Assembly: GCA_046330955.1 (NCBI GenBank)
Contig: JAXLRT010000002.1
Span: 248,001-312,000, forward strand
Direction of reading: 5' to 3'
From: JADJPO01 sp046330955
GTDB lineage: Bacteria > Actinomycetota > Actinomycetes > Actinomycetales > Kineosporiaceae
DNA length: 64,000 bases
Below are positions 1 through 7,377 of this stretch, piece by piece (position 1 is the first letter of the stretch; each line of letters starts with the position of its first letter). The notes below the pieces were generated by a model. The model saw only the letters and a list, made by a program, of their open reading frames with translations, made no database searches and was not told the origin of the DNA. The translations under genes and the position numbers were made by a program.

Positions 1-469
1 GACCACGCAACACCGCGGCCTCCTCCGAGCGGTGATCGAGCACGTCGGCCACGACGCGGCACACCGCCGGATCGTCAGCCCGCTCGGCCAGCTGGCGCAG
101 CACACTCATCAGGGCCTCGTGGCTGGCGAGCAGGCCCTCCATCACCGATCCCGGAGCATCGGGATCCGGGGCGCCACCGTCGAAGCCCGCCGGGAGCGCC
201 GCCCCGGCGGCCACCGCGATCGAGGCCAGCCGGGACAGGTCCCGCACGTCTCGCTCGATGAGGGAGGTCCACTGGCGCACGTCTCGTTGCTCGATGGCCA
301 TCGCGCCGATGGTCCGCAGCAGATCCTCCGCCTGCAGCGTCACCGCCGACCGCAGCAACTGACGCATGACCCCGCCGGTCACCCGGGGGCCGGGACCGCG
401 GGGTGGCACCTGGGACGCGGACGGCCGGGCGGGCGGTTCGGTGTCTGCAGTCGGGGTCGACACCACCAT
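1..469 (-). CDS. Hypothetical helical protein (C-terminus outside window)
   Basis: The minus-strand reading frame starts at ATG 469 and stays open to the window edge, so only the first 156 codons are seen. A GAAGGA Shine-Dalgarno lies about 13 bases upstream of the ATG, which supports the start. The first 30 residues are Pro/Ala-rich and probably disordered. The remainder is amphipathic helix rich in Leu, Arg and Glu (for example QAEDLLRTIGAMAIEQRDV), with His/Glu residues spaced as in helical-bundle proteins. A ferritin-like or four-helix fold is possible but no family is recognised. Codon use is typical of the window. It is divergent from the glycosyltransferase at 640, with a palindrome between them. 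Confidence 0.6.
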   Translation of the reverse strand, partial: MVVSTPTADTEPPARPSASQVPPRGPGPRVTGGVMRQLLRSAVTLQAEDLLRTIGAMAIEQRDVRQWTSLIERDVRDLSRLASIAVAAGAALPAGFDGGAPDPDAPGSVMEGLLASHEALMSVLRQLAERADDPAVCRVVADVLDHRSEEAAVLRG

Positions 470-526
470 GGTGAGTCTGTCCTTCGCTGTCGTGGCCCCC
501 GTGAACGCCGCTCACAGTAGTGGTCA

Positions 527-543
527 GATGACACAGTGTCATC
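527..543. promoter_or_regulatory. 17-bp perfect palindrome, operator-like
   Basis: GATGACAC-A-GTGTCATC is a perfect inverted repeat with 8-base arms and a one-base centre. It sits in the divergent gap 58 bases upstream of the start at 469 and about 100 bases upstream of 640. A second inverted pair (CATCGAG 540-546, CTCGATG 558-564) overlaps its right half. TGACA-N3-TGTCA type dyads are typical of TetR/GntR-like dimer operators. The bound regulator is not in the window. Confidence 0.4.
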
Positions 544-639
544 GAGGCGCGACGGGTCTCGATGAGTGGCCGGCAGGTGATTACCCGCGAGGTCGGCGGG
601 GAATGGTGAGGACGTAGGTTCCTCGTCCGGCCCCGGGAG

Positions 640-1758
640 ATGCCCGTGTCACCGTCACGTACCCGTCGCCGCGCCAGCCCCGCATGGGAGGGGCGGCGTG
701 TGCTGCGCGTCGCCACCCTGCCCGGCCGCAGCCTCTACGCCCGGCACCTGTCCCATCCCGAGGGCATCGACGGCATCCACCGCACGACCGTGTCCATGCT
801 CGGGACGGCGCCGCGCGACGGCTCCTTCGATGTCACCTGGCTGCTGAATCACCTGGACGAGATCGACATCGTGCACGTCCTCGGGCTGCCGCCCAGTGCC
901 GGCCCGGAATCCGTCGCCGCCACCCGGGCCGCGATCGACGCCGTCCGCCGGTCGGGCACCCCGCTGGTCGTCACGGCCTATCACCTGACCGATCCGGCCG
1001 GCCACGACGACGACACGTTCAGCCGTCGACTCGCCGAGCTGCTCGCCCGGGCGGACGCCGTGCTCACCCTCACCGACTCGGCCGCCGACGAGATCGCGCG
1101 CCGGTGGAACCTGGCATCCACCGTGCTGCCGCACCCCCATGCGGTGGACTTCGTCCGGATGCGCTCGCCGCGATCGGTGCGTCGTCGCGGGCTGGTCGTC
1201 GGCACCCACCTCGGGTCGCTGCGGCTGCCGGTCGACCCGGTGGTGTTCGTCGACGCCCTGGCGCGCGCCGTGGCGGCCACGCCGGGCGCCCATCTGCGGG
1301 TGCACGTCAACGAGTCGGTGACCGATGCCGGGGCGACCGCCTTCGCACCGCACGCCATGCGGGCCATCGCCGCCCTGGTGCAGTCCGTCGACGGTTCACT
1401 GCTGGTGCACCGGCCGTTGACCGAGGCCCGGCTGTGGGATCACCTGTCGGCCCTGGACGTCTCGGTGGTGCCGGGCGTGCACGGCTCGCACTCGGTCTGG
1501 CCCGAGGCGTGCGCCGACCTGGGCACCCAGGCGGTGCTGCCGTCGTCCTCGCATGCCAGGCGGCAACGTCCGGCAACCCTCGGCTACACCCCGGGAGAGG
1601 ACGTCGATCAGGTCGCCGAGTCCCTCACCAGGGCGCTGCGGCTGGTGGGTGAGTCGGACGGCGTACACCGCAGCGACCCGACGGCTCGATGGAACGAGCG
1701 CGTCTCGCTGTGCGAACGGCATCGCTCGATCTACGACGCGTTGCTGGGCAGCGCCTGA
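640..1758 (+). CDS. GT4-like glycosyltransferase
   Basis: A 372-residue protein resembling retaining GT-B (GT4 family) glycosyltransferases. The N-terminal half has a Rossmann-like pattern (LRVATLPGRS, then IDIVHVLGLP) and the acceptor-domain elements TPLVVTAYHLTDP and ADAVLTLTDSAADEI. The linker VLPHPHAVDF corresponds to the xxVIPxG/H segment common in GT4. The C-terminal half holds the putative nucleotide-sugar domain, with LSALDVSVVPGVHGSHSVWPEACADLG in place of the usual EGFGL..EAMACG signature: the Glu before Ala is present but the glycine-rich part is altered. Sugar donor and acceptor cannot be inferred. It is a single-gene unit convergent with the NadC homologue. ATG 640 is used, but the region before VLRVATLP is Arg-rich and a later start is possible. 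Confidence 0.6.
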   Translation: MPVSPSRTRRRASPAWEGRRVLRVATLPGRSLYARHLSHPEGIDGIHRTTVSMLGTAPRDGSFDVTWLLNHLDEIDIVHVLGLPPSAGPESVAATRAAIDAVRRSGTPLVVTAYHLTDPAGHDDDTFSRRLAELLARADAVLTLTDSAADEIARRWNLASTVLPHPHAVDFVRMRSPRSVRRRGLVVGTHLGSLRLPVDPVVFVDALARAVAATPGAHLRVHVNESVTDAGATAFAPHAMRAIAALVQSVDGSLLVHRPLTEARLWDHLSALDVSVVPGVHGSHSVWPEACADLGTQAVLPSSSHARRQRPATLGYTPGEDVDQVAESLTRALRLVGESDGVHRSDPTARWNERVSLCERHRSIYDALLGSA

Positions 1759-1807
1759 GACCGGGCACCGATCACCTGAGCGACACCTGATCACCCACGG
1801 GTGGTGA

Positions 1808-2743
1808 TCAGTACATCCGCAACGTGATGTCGAGCGCCGGCGCCTCCTGCACCAGGGCGTCCACGTAGACGTGGTCCACCCCGGCGCGGGCGACGTGCGG
1901 CGCCTGGGCGAGCCGGTAGCCCCCCGAGCAGGCCACCTCGACTCGTTCCGGGGTGGCGGCGCGGATCTGATTGACCATCGAGGGCAACTGATCGAGCGCC
2001 GACTGTTCGCAGACGACGAACCGGGCCCCGGCGTGCACCGCCTCCACCCCCTGCAACGGGGTCTGCACGTCCACCTGCACCAGCGCGCCCGGCAACCGGC
2101 GCCGGACGGCGTCCAGCGCCCCGGCAACCGAGCCGGCGGCCGCCGCATGGGCCACCGTGACGTGAGCGGCGTCGTAGAGTCCGGCCCGGCCGTTCGTGCC
2201 GCCGCCGCACCGCACGGCGTAGCGCTCCAGCGGGCGCAGCCCCGGCGTGGTGCACCGGGTGTCGAGCAGCCGGGTACCGGTGCCCGACAGCGCCGCCACC
2301 CAGGCCGCCGCGTGGGTGGCCACTCCCGACAGGTGGCGCACCAGGTTCAGCGCGGTGCGCTCGGCCACCAGCAGCACCCGGGTCGGTCCGCGCAGGTCGG
2401 CCAGCACGTCGCCGGCCTGCACCCAGGCCCCGTCGTGTACCCGCAGGTCGGCCGTGGGCACCGGCAGGTCCAGCCGGGCCGCGGCCTCGGCCAGCACGAC
2501 CGGCCACAGCAGCAGCCCGGCGGCCACGCCGTCCTGGCCGGCCACCACCTCGGCCCGCCGGTCGTCGTCCACCGGCACCGTGGCCGCGGTGGTCACGTCG
2601 ACCCACCCGGGGCCGAGATCCTCCGCCAGGGCCCGCACCACCAGGTCGCGCACCCAGTGCGGCTCGAGCCCGGCCGCCGCCAGGGCGTCCCGGGTTCCTG
2701 CCTGCCACGGTGCGCGGGGGCCGTCCGCGCGGTGTCGACTCAT
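1808..2743 (-). CDS. NadC-like quinolinate phosphoribosyltransferase homologue, probably catalytically dead
   Basis: A 311-residue protein that aligns along its length with nicotinate-nucleotide pyrophosphorylase (NadC, about 285 residues): EDLG..DVTT near residue 41, ERTALNLVRHLSG at 128-140, DTR.TTPG at 161-168, YAVR.GGG near 175-182, SGG near 273-275. Family-invariant residues are missing. DTRKT is DTRCT (Cys164), GGGxNHR is GGGTNGR, LIKDNH is HVTVAH, EVEVD is VQVDV, LLDN is VCEQ and ESSGG is ACSGG. These replace the lysines, acids and His that bind quinolinate and PRPP, so NadC activity is unlikely although the fold looks intact. nadA and nadB are absent here. ATG 2743 is chosen over GTG 2821 because AGGGTGGAG lies just upstream. 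The gene lies downstream of panC on the same strand. Confidence 0.75.
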   Translation of the reverse strand: MSRHRADGPRAPWQAGTRDALAAAGLEPHWVRDLVVRALAEDLGPGWVDVTTAATVPVDDDRRAEVVAGQDGVAAGLLLWPVVLAEAAARLDLPVPTADLRVHDGAWVQAGDVLADLRGPTRVLLVAERTALNLVRHLSGVATHAAAWVAALSGTGTRLLDTRCTTPGLRPLERYAVRCGGGTNGRAGLYDAAHVTVAHAAAAGSVAGALDAVRRRLPGALVQVDVQTPLQGVEAVHAGARFVVCEQSALDQLPSMVNQIRAATPERVEVACSGGYRLAQAPHVARAGVDHVYVDALVQEAPALDITLRMY

Positions 2744-2867
2744 GCTCGAATGCTCCACCCTGCCAGGTATCTCTGTGTGACCCCCACTTGACGGAAGGTA
2801 CTCGGTTTGGGGGAGCCCCACGGTGTGCGTCCGTCAGAACGGGCCGCGTGTCGTGCTCCGGGCGCGA

Positions 2868-3767
2868 TCAGCTCGCCGACAGCGGCGGGAAACTGATGAG
2901 CATCGGCCCGGTCGGCTCCTGCCCCACGAGCACCGGCACGTTGTCGATCAACCGGGTGGTGCCCACCCGCGCCGCCACCGCCAGCAACGCCTCACCCCGG
3001 TACCACTCGGGCACGTCCTTGAGCGTCTCCGGGTGCACCAGCACCAGATAGTCGACGATGCACAGCGGCTCGCGCACCAGCACCGCGCGGGCCGCCCGCC
3101 GGACGGCGCTGGCCCCCTCGGGCGCGGCGGCCTCACCGGCCTGCAGCGCTCGTGGCAGGGTCAGCGCCACCTCCCGGTCGAGGGTGTTCAGGTAGGCGTT
3201 GCGGCTGCTCATCGCCAGGCCGTCGGGCTCGCGCACCGTGGGCACCGCGACGATCTCGCACCGGAAGTCCAGGTCGCGCGCCATCCGCCGGATCAGCAGC
3301 AGCTGCTGCGCGTCCTTCTGGCCGAACAGGGCCAGCTGCGGGCGGGACAGGTGCAACAACTTCGCGACCACGGTGAGCACGCCGTCGAAGTGCCCGGGCC
3401 GGCTGTGGCCCTCGAGCACCTCACCGAGCTGCCCGGCCGAGACCCGCACCCCCGGGTCGCCGTCCTGGTAGATCACATCCGGCCCGGGGGCGAAGACCAG
3501 ATCGACGCCCTCTCGGGTACACAGCTCGAGGTCGGCGTCGAAGGTGCGCGGGTACTTGGCAAGATCCTCTCTCGGCCCGAACTGCAACGGGTTCAAGAAG
3601 ATGGTCGCCACGACGTGGTCGGCGCTCTGCCGGGCCTGGCGCATGAGCGTGGCATGGCCCTCGTGCAGCGCGCCCATGGTCATCACCACGGCGACGGTGC
3701 CACCGAAACGGTCGCGCGCGGCGTCCAGTTCGGCGCGGGTTCGGGCAACAACGGGTGCGGCGTCCAC
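2868..3767 (-). CDS. panC: Pantothenate synthetase
   Basis: PanC joins pantoate and beta-alanine through a pantoyl-adenylate in cytosolic coenzyme A synthesis. The 299-residue protein carries the family motifs: MGALHEGH (the HIGH-like ATP site), FLNPLQFGP, a GHFDGVLTVVAKLL segment for pantoate binding, FGQKDAQQ, and the KMSK-equivalent MSSRNAYL. The start is placed at GTG 3767 because a strong GGAGGGAG Shine-Dalgarno lies 6 to 13 bases upstream. A GTG at 3833 in the same frame has no such site and would add a non-homologous leader. panB, panD and coaX are not in the window. The SPFH and RHH genes lie between it and the DUF2520 gene. Confidence 0.95.
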   Translation of the reverse strand: MDAAPVVARTRAELDAARDRFGGTVAVVMTMGALHEGHATLMRQARQSADHVVATIFLNPLQFGPREDLAKYPRTFDADLELCTREGVDLVFAPGPDVIYQDGDPGVRVSAGQLGEVLEGHSRPGHFDGVLTVVAKLLHLSRPQLALFGQKDAQQLLLIRRMARDLDFRCEIVAVPTVREPDGLAMSSRNAYLNTLDREVALTLPRALQAGEAAAPEGASAVRRAARAVLVREPLCIVDYLVLVHPETLKDVPEWYRGEALLAVAARVGTTRLIDNVPVLVGQEPTGPMLISFPPLSAS

Positions 3768-3842
3768 GAGGCTCCCTCCGGGCCCTGGGTCGCGCACCAC
3801 GGCGTGCGCCGCCACACAGAACCGGGCGATCACGTTACCGGG

Positions 3843-4028
3843 TCATTCCCGGCGCTTCAGCCGTCCGGCCTCGGTCAATGCCCGAGTCAGCAGCCACTCG
3901 AGGTGAGCGTTGGTGCTGCGCAGTTCCTCCCCCGCCCACCGCGCCAGGGCGTCGTGCACCTCCGGATCGAGGCGCAGCACCATGGCCTTGCGCTCCCGAC
4001 CGCGGCGGGCGGGCTCGGGACCGCTCAC
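3843..4028 (-). CDS. Small ribbon-helix-helix (Arc/CopG-like) DNA-binding protein
   Basis: A 61-residue basic protein. VLRLDPEVHDALARWA is a ribbon-helix-helix pattern: a beta strand with alternating hydrophobics, then helix 1, then TNAHLEWLLTRALTEAG as helix 2. RHH proteins bind DNA as dimers. The GTG start at 4028 overlaps the TGA of the SPFH gene (GTGA), so the two are translationally coupled. Its likely target is the perfect palindrome in front of the operon (5029-5046), which would make it an autoregulator. It could instead be the antitoxin half of a module with no visible toxin. Confidence 0.75.
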   Translation of the reverse strand: MSGPEPARRGRERKAMVLRLDPEVHDALARWAGEELRSTNAHLEWLLTRALTEAGRLKRRE

Positions 4029-4984
4029 GCGTACAGGGTGCCCGTGTTCACCACCGGCGACACCCGGGAGTCCCCGCAGAGCACCACCAACAGGTTCGAG
4101 ACCATCGACGCGCGGCGTTCCTCGTCGAGCTCGACCACGCCCTGCCGGCTGAGTTCGGCCAGCGCCATCTGCACCATGCCCACCGCGCCTTCGACGATCG
4201 TGGAGCGGGCGGAGACCACGGCGGCGGCCTGCTGGCGCTGCAACATCGCCTGCGCGATCTCGGGCGCGTACGCCAGGTGGGAGATGCGCACCTCGAGGAT
4301 CTGGACGCCGGCGGCCACCACCCGCTCGGCGACCTCGCGGGCCAACTCGGAGGAGATCACGTCGGTGGACCCGCGCAGCGACTCGCTGCCCTCGGCGCCG
4401 TCGTAGGGGTAGGACCGCGCCACGTGCCGGACGGCGGCCTCGGCCTGCACCTGGACGAAGCCCATGGTGTTCTCGACAGCGAAGGTCGACTTGGCGGTGT
4501 CGGCCACCTGCCAGACCACGATCGCGGCGATCTCGACCGGGTTACCGGCGGCGTCGTTGACCTTCAACCGCGGCGTGTCGAAGTTGTTGACCCGCACCGT
4601 GACGGTGCGGCGCGACGTCCAGGGCAGCAGGGTCACCAGCCCCGTGGTGCGCGCCGTCCCGACATAGCGCCCGAAGAGTTGGACGACGCGGGTCTGGCCC
4701 GGCTGGATCACCGTGGTCGCCGCCACCAGCGAGACCGCGGCGATCAGGCAGAGCACGGCGAGCACGATCAGGCCGATCTCGGTGGCGCCGATGCTGCCCG
4801 CCAGCCCGACCTTGTCCAGGGTCGTCCCGCTCCGGCTCGCAGCCTGCTGCAGCGAGGTCGCGCCGAGGCCGCCCAGGACGAGCGCGATCAGCAGGCCGAG
4901 GAATCCGTTGACGTGCCGGGCCCGGCGCTCGCGGATGTCGACGGCGCCGACCAGCGGCGGGGTGGGGACAGATGTGTCGTTCAT
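4025..4984 (-). CDS. SPFH/Band-7 domain membrane protein
   Basis: A 319-residue stomatin/prohibitin/flotillin-type protein. Two N-terminal membrane segments (about residues 27-47 and 70-90) are followed by an SPFH domain: VIQPGQTRVVQLFGRYVGT, TVTVRVNNFDTPRLKVND, GNPVEIAAIVVWQVADT, and a heptad-like helical tail with SSELAREVAERVVAAGVQI and QAMLQRQQAAA. Such proteins oligomerise on membranes and organise microdomains or protease complexes. ATG 4984 has a GGAGGAG Shine-Dalgarno. The gene is first in an operon with the RHH protein, 45 bases downstream of a palindromic operator candidate, which suggests stress-type feedback control. Confidence 0.85.
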   Translation of the reverse strand: MNDTSVPTPPLVGAVDIRERRARHVNGFLGLLIALVLGGLGATSLQQAASRSGTTLDKVGLAGSIGATEIGLIVLAVLCLIAAVSLVAATTVIQPGQTRVVQLFGRYVGTARTTGLVTLLPWTSRRTVTVRVNNFDTPRLKVNDAAGNPVEIAAIVVWQVADTAKSTFAVENTMGFVQVQAEAAVRHVARSYPYDGAEGSESLRGSTDVISSELAREVAERVVAAGVQILEVRISHLAYAPEIAQAMLQRQQAAAVVSARSTIVEGAVGMVQMALAELSRQGVVELDEERRASMVSNLLVVLCGDSRVSPVVNTGTLYA

Positions 4985-5023
4985 GGCTCCTCCAGGAGCT
5001 CACCGGGGTGCCCAACGCACCGA

Positions 5024-5051
5024 GATGCCAAAGTGATATCACTTTGACATC
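5024..5051. promoter_or_regulatory. 28-bp dyad with an 18-bp perfect palindrome, putative RHH operator
   Basis: CAAAGTGATATCACTTTG at 5029-5046 is a perfect palindrome. Adding five bases on each side gives a 28-bp dyad with one mismatched pair (5028/5047). It lies 40 to 67 bases upstream of the SPFH start, where an operator/promoter would be. It is conspicuously AT-rich against this GC-rich background. The RHH protein at the end of the operon is the obvious candidate ligand. Confidence 0.6.
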
Positions 5052-5127
5052 GGGCGCGCCAGTGCCGATCGGTGACGTGAGCCGCTCGTCGTCCGGGGCG
5101 CCGTCCGGGGCGTCGTGCGGGGCGTCG

Positions 5128-6081
5128 TCAGGGCGACTCGGGGGGCTGCGCCAGCGCGGTCAGCAGCGCCTCGGCCCGTTCGGGACTCAACCGTCCCGAG
5201 ACCAGCGCCCGTTCCGCGGTGGCCCGCGCCATCGCGCGATACAGCGGCAGCACCGCGGGCGCACCGCCGGCGGCCTCGGCCACCGCATCGGCGGCGGTCA
5301 GCGCCTGAACGTGCGCTGCCACGGTTCCGGCGTCCCCGCGGGCCACCGGGCCGGTCAGCGCGCCGTCCCCGGCCCGCAACGCGTTGTCCAGCGCGGCCGA
5401 CAGCAGCGGGGCCAGCACCCGGTCGGCAGGCTCGATTCCCGCGCCCCGCAACAGGTCCAGCGCCTGGGCGACCAGGGTGACCAGGTGGTTCGCGCCGTGG
5501 GCCAGCGCCGCGTGATAGAGCGGACGGGCCTCCTCGGCGACCACCACCGGCTCGGCACCCATCTCGACCACCAGCGCCTGGGCGATCGGCAGCACCGGGT
5601 TGGGGGCCGTCACCCCGAAACAGCAGTCGACCAATCGGGACAGATCCAGGCTGGTGCCGGTGAAGGTCATCGCCGGGTGCAGGGCCAGCGGGATCGCGCC
5701 CCGGCCGGCGGCCGCGTGCAGCACCCGCCAGCCGAACCGACCGGAGGTGTGGACGAGGAGCTGGCCCGGCTGCCAGATGCCCGCCGTCGCCAAGCCCGCG
5801 ACCAGGTCGGACAGCGCGTCGTCCGGCACGGTGAGCAGCACCAACTCGGCGCGCTCGATCACATCGGGCACCGGCAGCACCGGCACCCCCGGCAACATGA
5901 CCTCGGCCCGCTCCCGGCTGGCGGCGGACACCGCCGAGACCCCGACCACGGCATGTCCGGCCGCCCGCAGCGCGCTGCCGAGAACAGCACCCACCCGACC
6001 CGCCCCGACCACGCCGACACCGAGTCGCCCCGGGCGTTCGGAGGGGTCGGGCGCGGACGTGCTGAATGTCGGGTCGGTCAC
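5128..6081 (-). CDS. Rossmann-fold DUF2520 (ketopantoate reductase-like) protein
   Basis: A 317-residue predicted NAD(P)-dependent oxidoreductase of the DUF2520 family. The N-terminal Rossmann motif is GVGVVGAGRVGAVLGSAL, followed by LVLLTVPDDALSDLV and LVHTSGRFG. A C-terminal helical DUF2520 domain contains LHPAMTFTG and the conserved HAALAHGANHLVTL. The family is distantly related to pyrroline-carboxylate and ketopantoate reductases and is often encoded next to panC in actinobacteria, as here, suggesting a role in pantothenate synthesis. The substrate is not established. The start is GTG 6081 with only a weak Shine-Dalgarno. It is divergent from the methyltransferase at 6156. Confidence 0.85.
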   Translation of the reverse strand: MTDPTFSTSAPDPSERPGRLGVGVVGAGRVGAVLGSALRAAGHAVVGVSAVSAASRERAEVMLPGVPVLPVPDVIERAELVLLTVPDDALSDLVAGLATAGIWQPGQLLVHTSGRFGWRVLHAAAGRGAIPLALHPAMTFTGTSLDLSRLVDCCFGVTAPNPVLPIAQALVVEMGAEPVVVAEEARPLYHAALAHGANHLVTLVAQALDLLRGAGIEPADRVLAPLLSAALDNALRAGDGALTGPVARGDAGTVAAHVQALTAADAVAEAAGGAPAVLPLYRAMARATAERALVSGRLSPERAEALLTALAQPPESP

Positions 6082-6155
6082 GATGTGCTCACGGTCTGGC
6101 CCCCAGGGTGGCCGATGGCTCCGATGTCACGAGCAGTGACGTTAGCCTGACGAAC

Positions 6156-6911
6156 GTGGGACGTCATGACCGGATCGCCCAGCTCGCGGACCTGCGCCGG
6201 CCCGTGGGCGATGCCGCGCGTGACCTGCTGGAGGTGGCCGATCTGGCCACCGGGTACGGCCGCACCTTGCGCGCCATGATCGCCGAGGCCGAGGCCGCGG
6301 GCTGTCCGGTGCGGTTCCACGCCGTCGACACCTCCTCCGACCTGGACGACGACCTGCTCGGCGACGAGCGGGTGCGCTCGCTGATCGCCGATCTGGACGA
6401 GCCGCTGCCGTTCGCCGAGGCCAGCCTCGACCGGGTGGTGTCGGTGAACGTGGCCGAGCACGTGGCCGATGCGCTGGTGCACGTCGAGGACTGCTATCGG
6501 GTACTGCGACCCGGGGGGCTGCTGGTGTTGGCCCACAGCGACTGGGACACCACGCTGTTCGCCAGTGACGACGATGCGCTGACCCGATTGCTGGTCGACC
6601 GGTTCGTCTCCAGCGTGCCGCAGTGGGCCGAGCGGGCCGACGGGTTCATGGGCCGCAAACTGCTCGGCCTGGCCCGAGCCACCCCCTTCGAGATCGAGAC
6701 CATCGAGACCTGGGCCGACACCCACCGCCGCTTCGACGAGCACTCCGTCGGGTGGAAGGTCGCCCGCGGCGTCCTGGCGGCTGCGGCGGACGACGCCCAA
6801 CTCGCCGCCAAGGCCGCGGCCTGGGTCGCCGGTCTGCGCAAACTCGCCGACGACGGACGGTTCCTGTTCACCGTCACCGACGTCGCGCTGGTGTTGCGCC
6901 GTCCAGCCTGA
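6156..6911 (+). CDS. Class I SAM-dependent methyltransferase
   Basis: A 251-residue Methyltransf_11-type protein. Its motif I is degenerate (LLEVADLATGYGRTL). The acidic strand-2 motif is HAVDTSSDLDDDL, and the post-motif is DRVVSVNVAEHVADALVHVEDCYRVLRPGGLLVLAHSDWDTTLF, typical of small-molecule methyltransferases. A C-terminal helical cap follows and the substrate is unknown. GTG 6156 is preferred over an upstream in-frame ATG at 6066, which would lie inside the divergent gene. No Shine-Dalgarno is present, but TAGCCT lies 9 bases upstream, consistent with a leaderless mRNA. Confidence 0.8.
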   Translation: MGRHDRIAQLADLRRPVGDAARDLLEVADLATGYGRTLRAMIAEAEAAGCPVRFHAVDTSSDLDDDLLGDERVRSLIADLDEPLPFAEASLDRVVSVNVAEHVADALVHVEDCYRVLRPGGLLVLAHSDWDTTLFASDDDALTRLLVDRFVSSVPQWAERADGFMGRKLLGLARATPFEIETIETWADTHRRFDEHSVGWKVARGVLAAAADDAQLAAKAAAWVAGLRKLADDGRFLFTVTDVALVLRRPA

Positions 6912-6944
6912 TCTCCGTCCCCACCCCGCGTCCCCGGGCTCGCC

Positions 6945-7065
6945 CGCGTCGTCCCCCAGCCGCCCGCGTCGACCCGAGCCCGCCCCGCGGCGTCCCGAGC
7001 CGGCACGCGTCGTCCCGAGCCTGCACGCGTCGTCCCGAGCCGGCACGCGTCGTCCCCTCCGGCCC
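6945..7065. repeat. Imperfect 20-bp tandem repeat array (about 6 units)
   Basis: Units of the type CGCGTCGTCCCGAGCCGGCA repeat head to tail at 6945, 6965, 6985 (21 bp), 7006, 7026 and 7046 (last unit diverged). A weaker unit may begin at 6927. The array starts about 30 bases after the methyltransferase stop and runs into the palindromic repeat at 7089. No gene is visible between 6912 and 7377. Confidence 0.75.
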
Positions 7066-7088
7066 CTCCCAACGCAACCCTCGTCCGA

Positions 7089-7159
7089 CCATGATCACCG
7101 TGGGATCGCAGTCTCCACCGGCTGACCCGGAGCAAACCGCGAGGTAACGGTGATCATGG
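7089..7159. repeat. 71-bp palindromic intergenic element, copy 1
   Basis: The element begins CCATGATCACCGT and ends ACGGTGATCATGG. Inner complementary blocks (GGATCGC with a partly conserved partner, and CACCGG with CCCGGAG) give a long imperfect hairpin with short internal loops. It is one of four 71-base copies around the DUF4143 gene. Copies 1 and 2 start exactly 120 bases apart and share their upstream flank. Confidence 0.85.
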
Positions 7160-7208
7160 TGAGGTGGTGGCGCGAGCGGGACCCCCTCACAACTCAACCC
7201 TTGCCCGA

Positions 7209-7279
7209 CCATGATCGCCGTTGGATCGCAGTCTCCACCGGCTGACCCGGAGCAGAGTGCGATCCCATGGCGATCATGG
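7209..7279. repeat. 71-bp palindromic intergenic element, copy 2
   Basis: The outer arms are CCATGATCGCCGT and CATGGCGATCATGG: the A-to-G change in the left arm is matched by a compensating C in the right arm (GCG). It shares the internal string GGATCGCAGTCTCCACCGG with copy 1. Pairing preserved despite substitution argues that the hairpin itself is under selection or was recently generated. Confidence 0.85.
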
Positions 7280-7377
7280 ACGAACTACGTCCCGATTCCG
7301 TCGGCATCCGCCCCTGCTTCACCATTTGCCTTGAAAATCAAATGTGTAGCGTTCGATTTACACGGTATTCTCGGTCC

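Noticed and set aside
3843..4984. Classical toxin-antitoxin pair
   Set aside because: The RHH protein looks like an antitoxin, but its partner is an SPFH membrane protein, not a known toxin; an autoregulated operon fits better.
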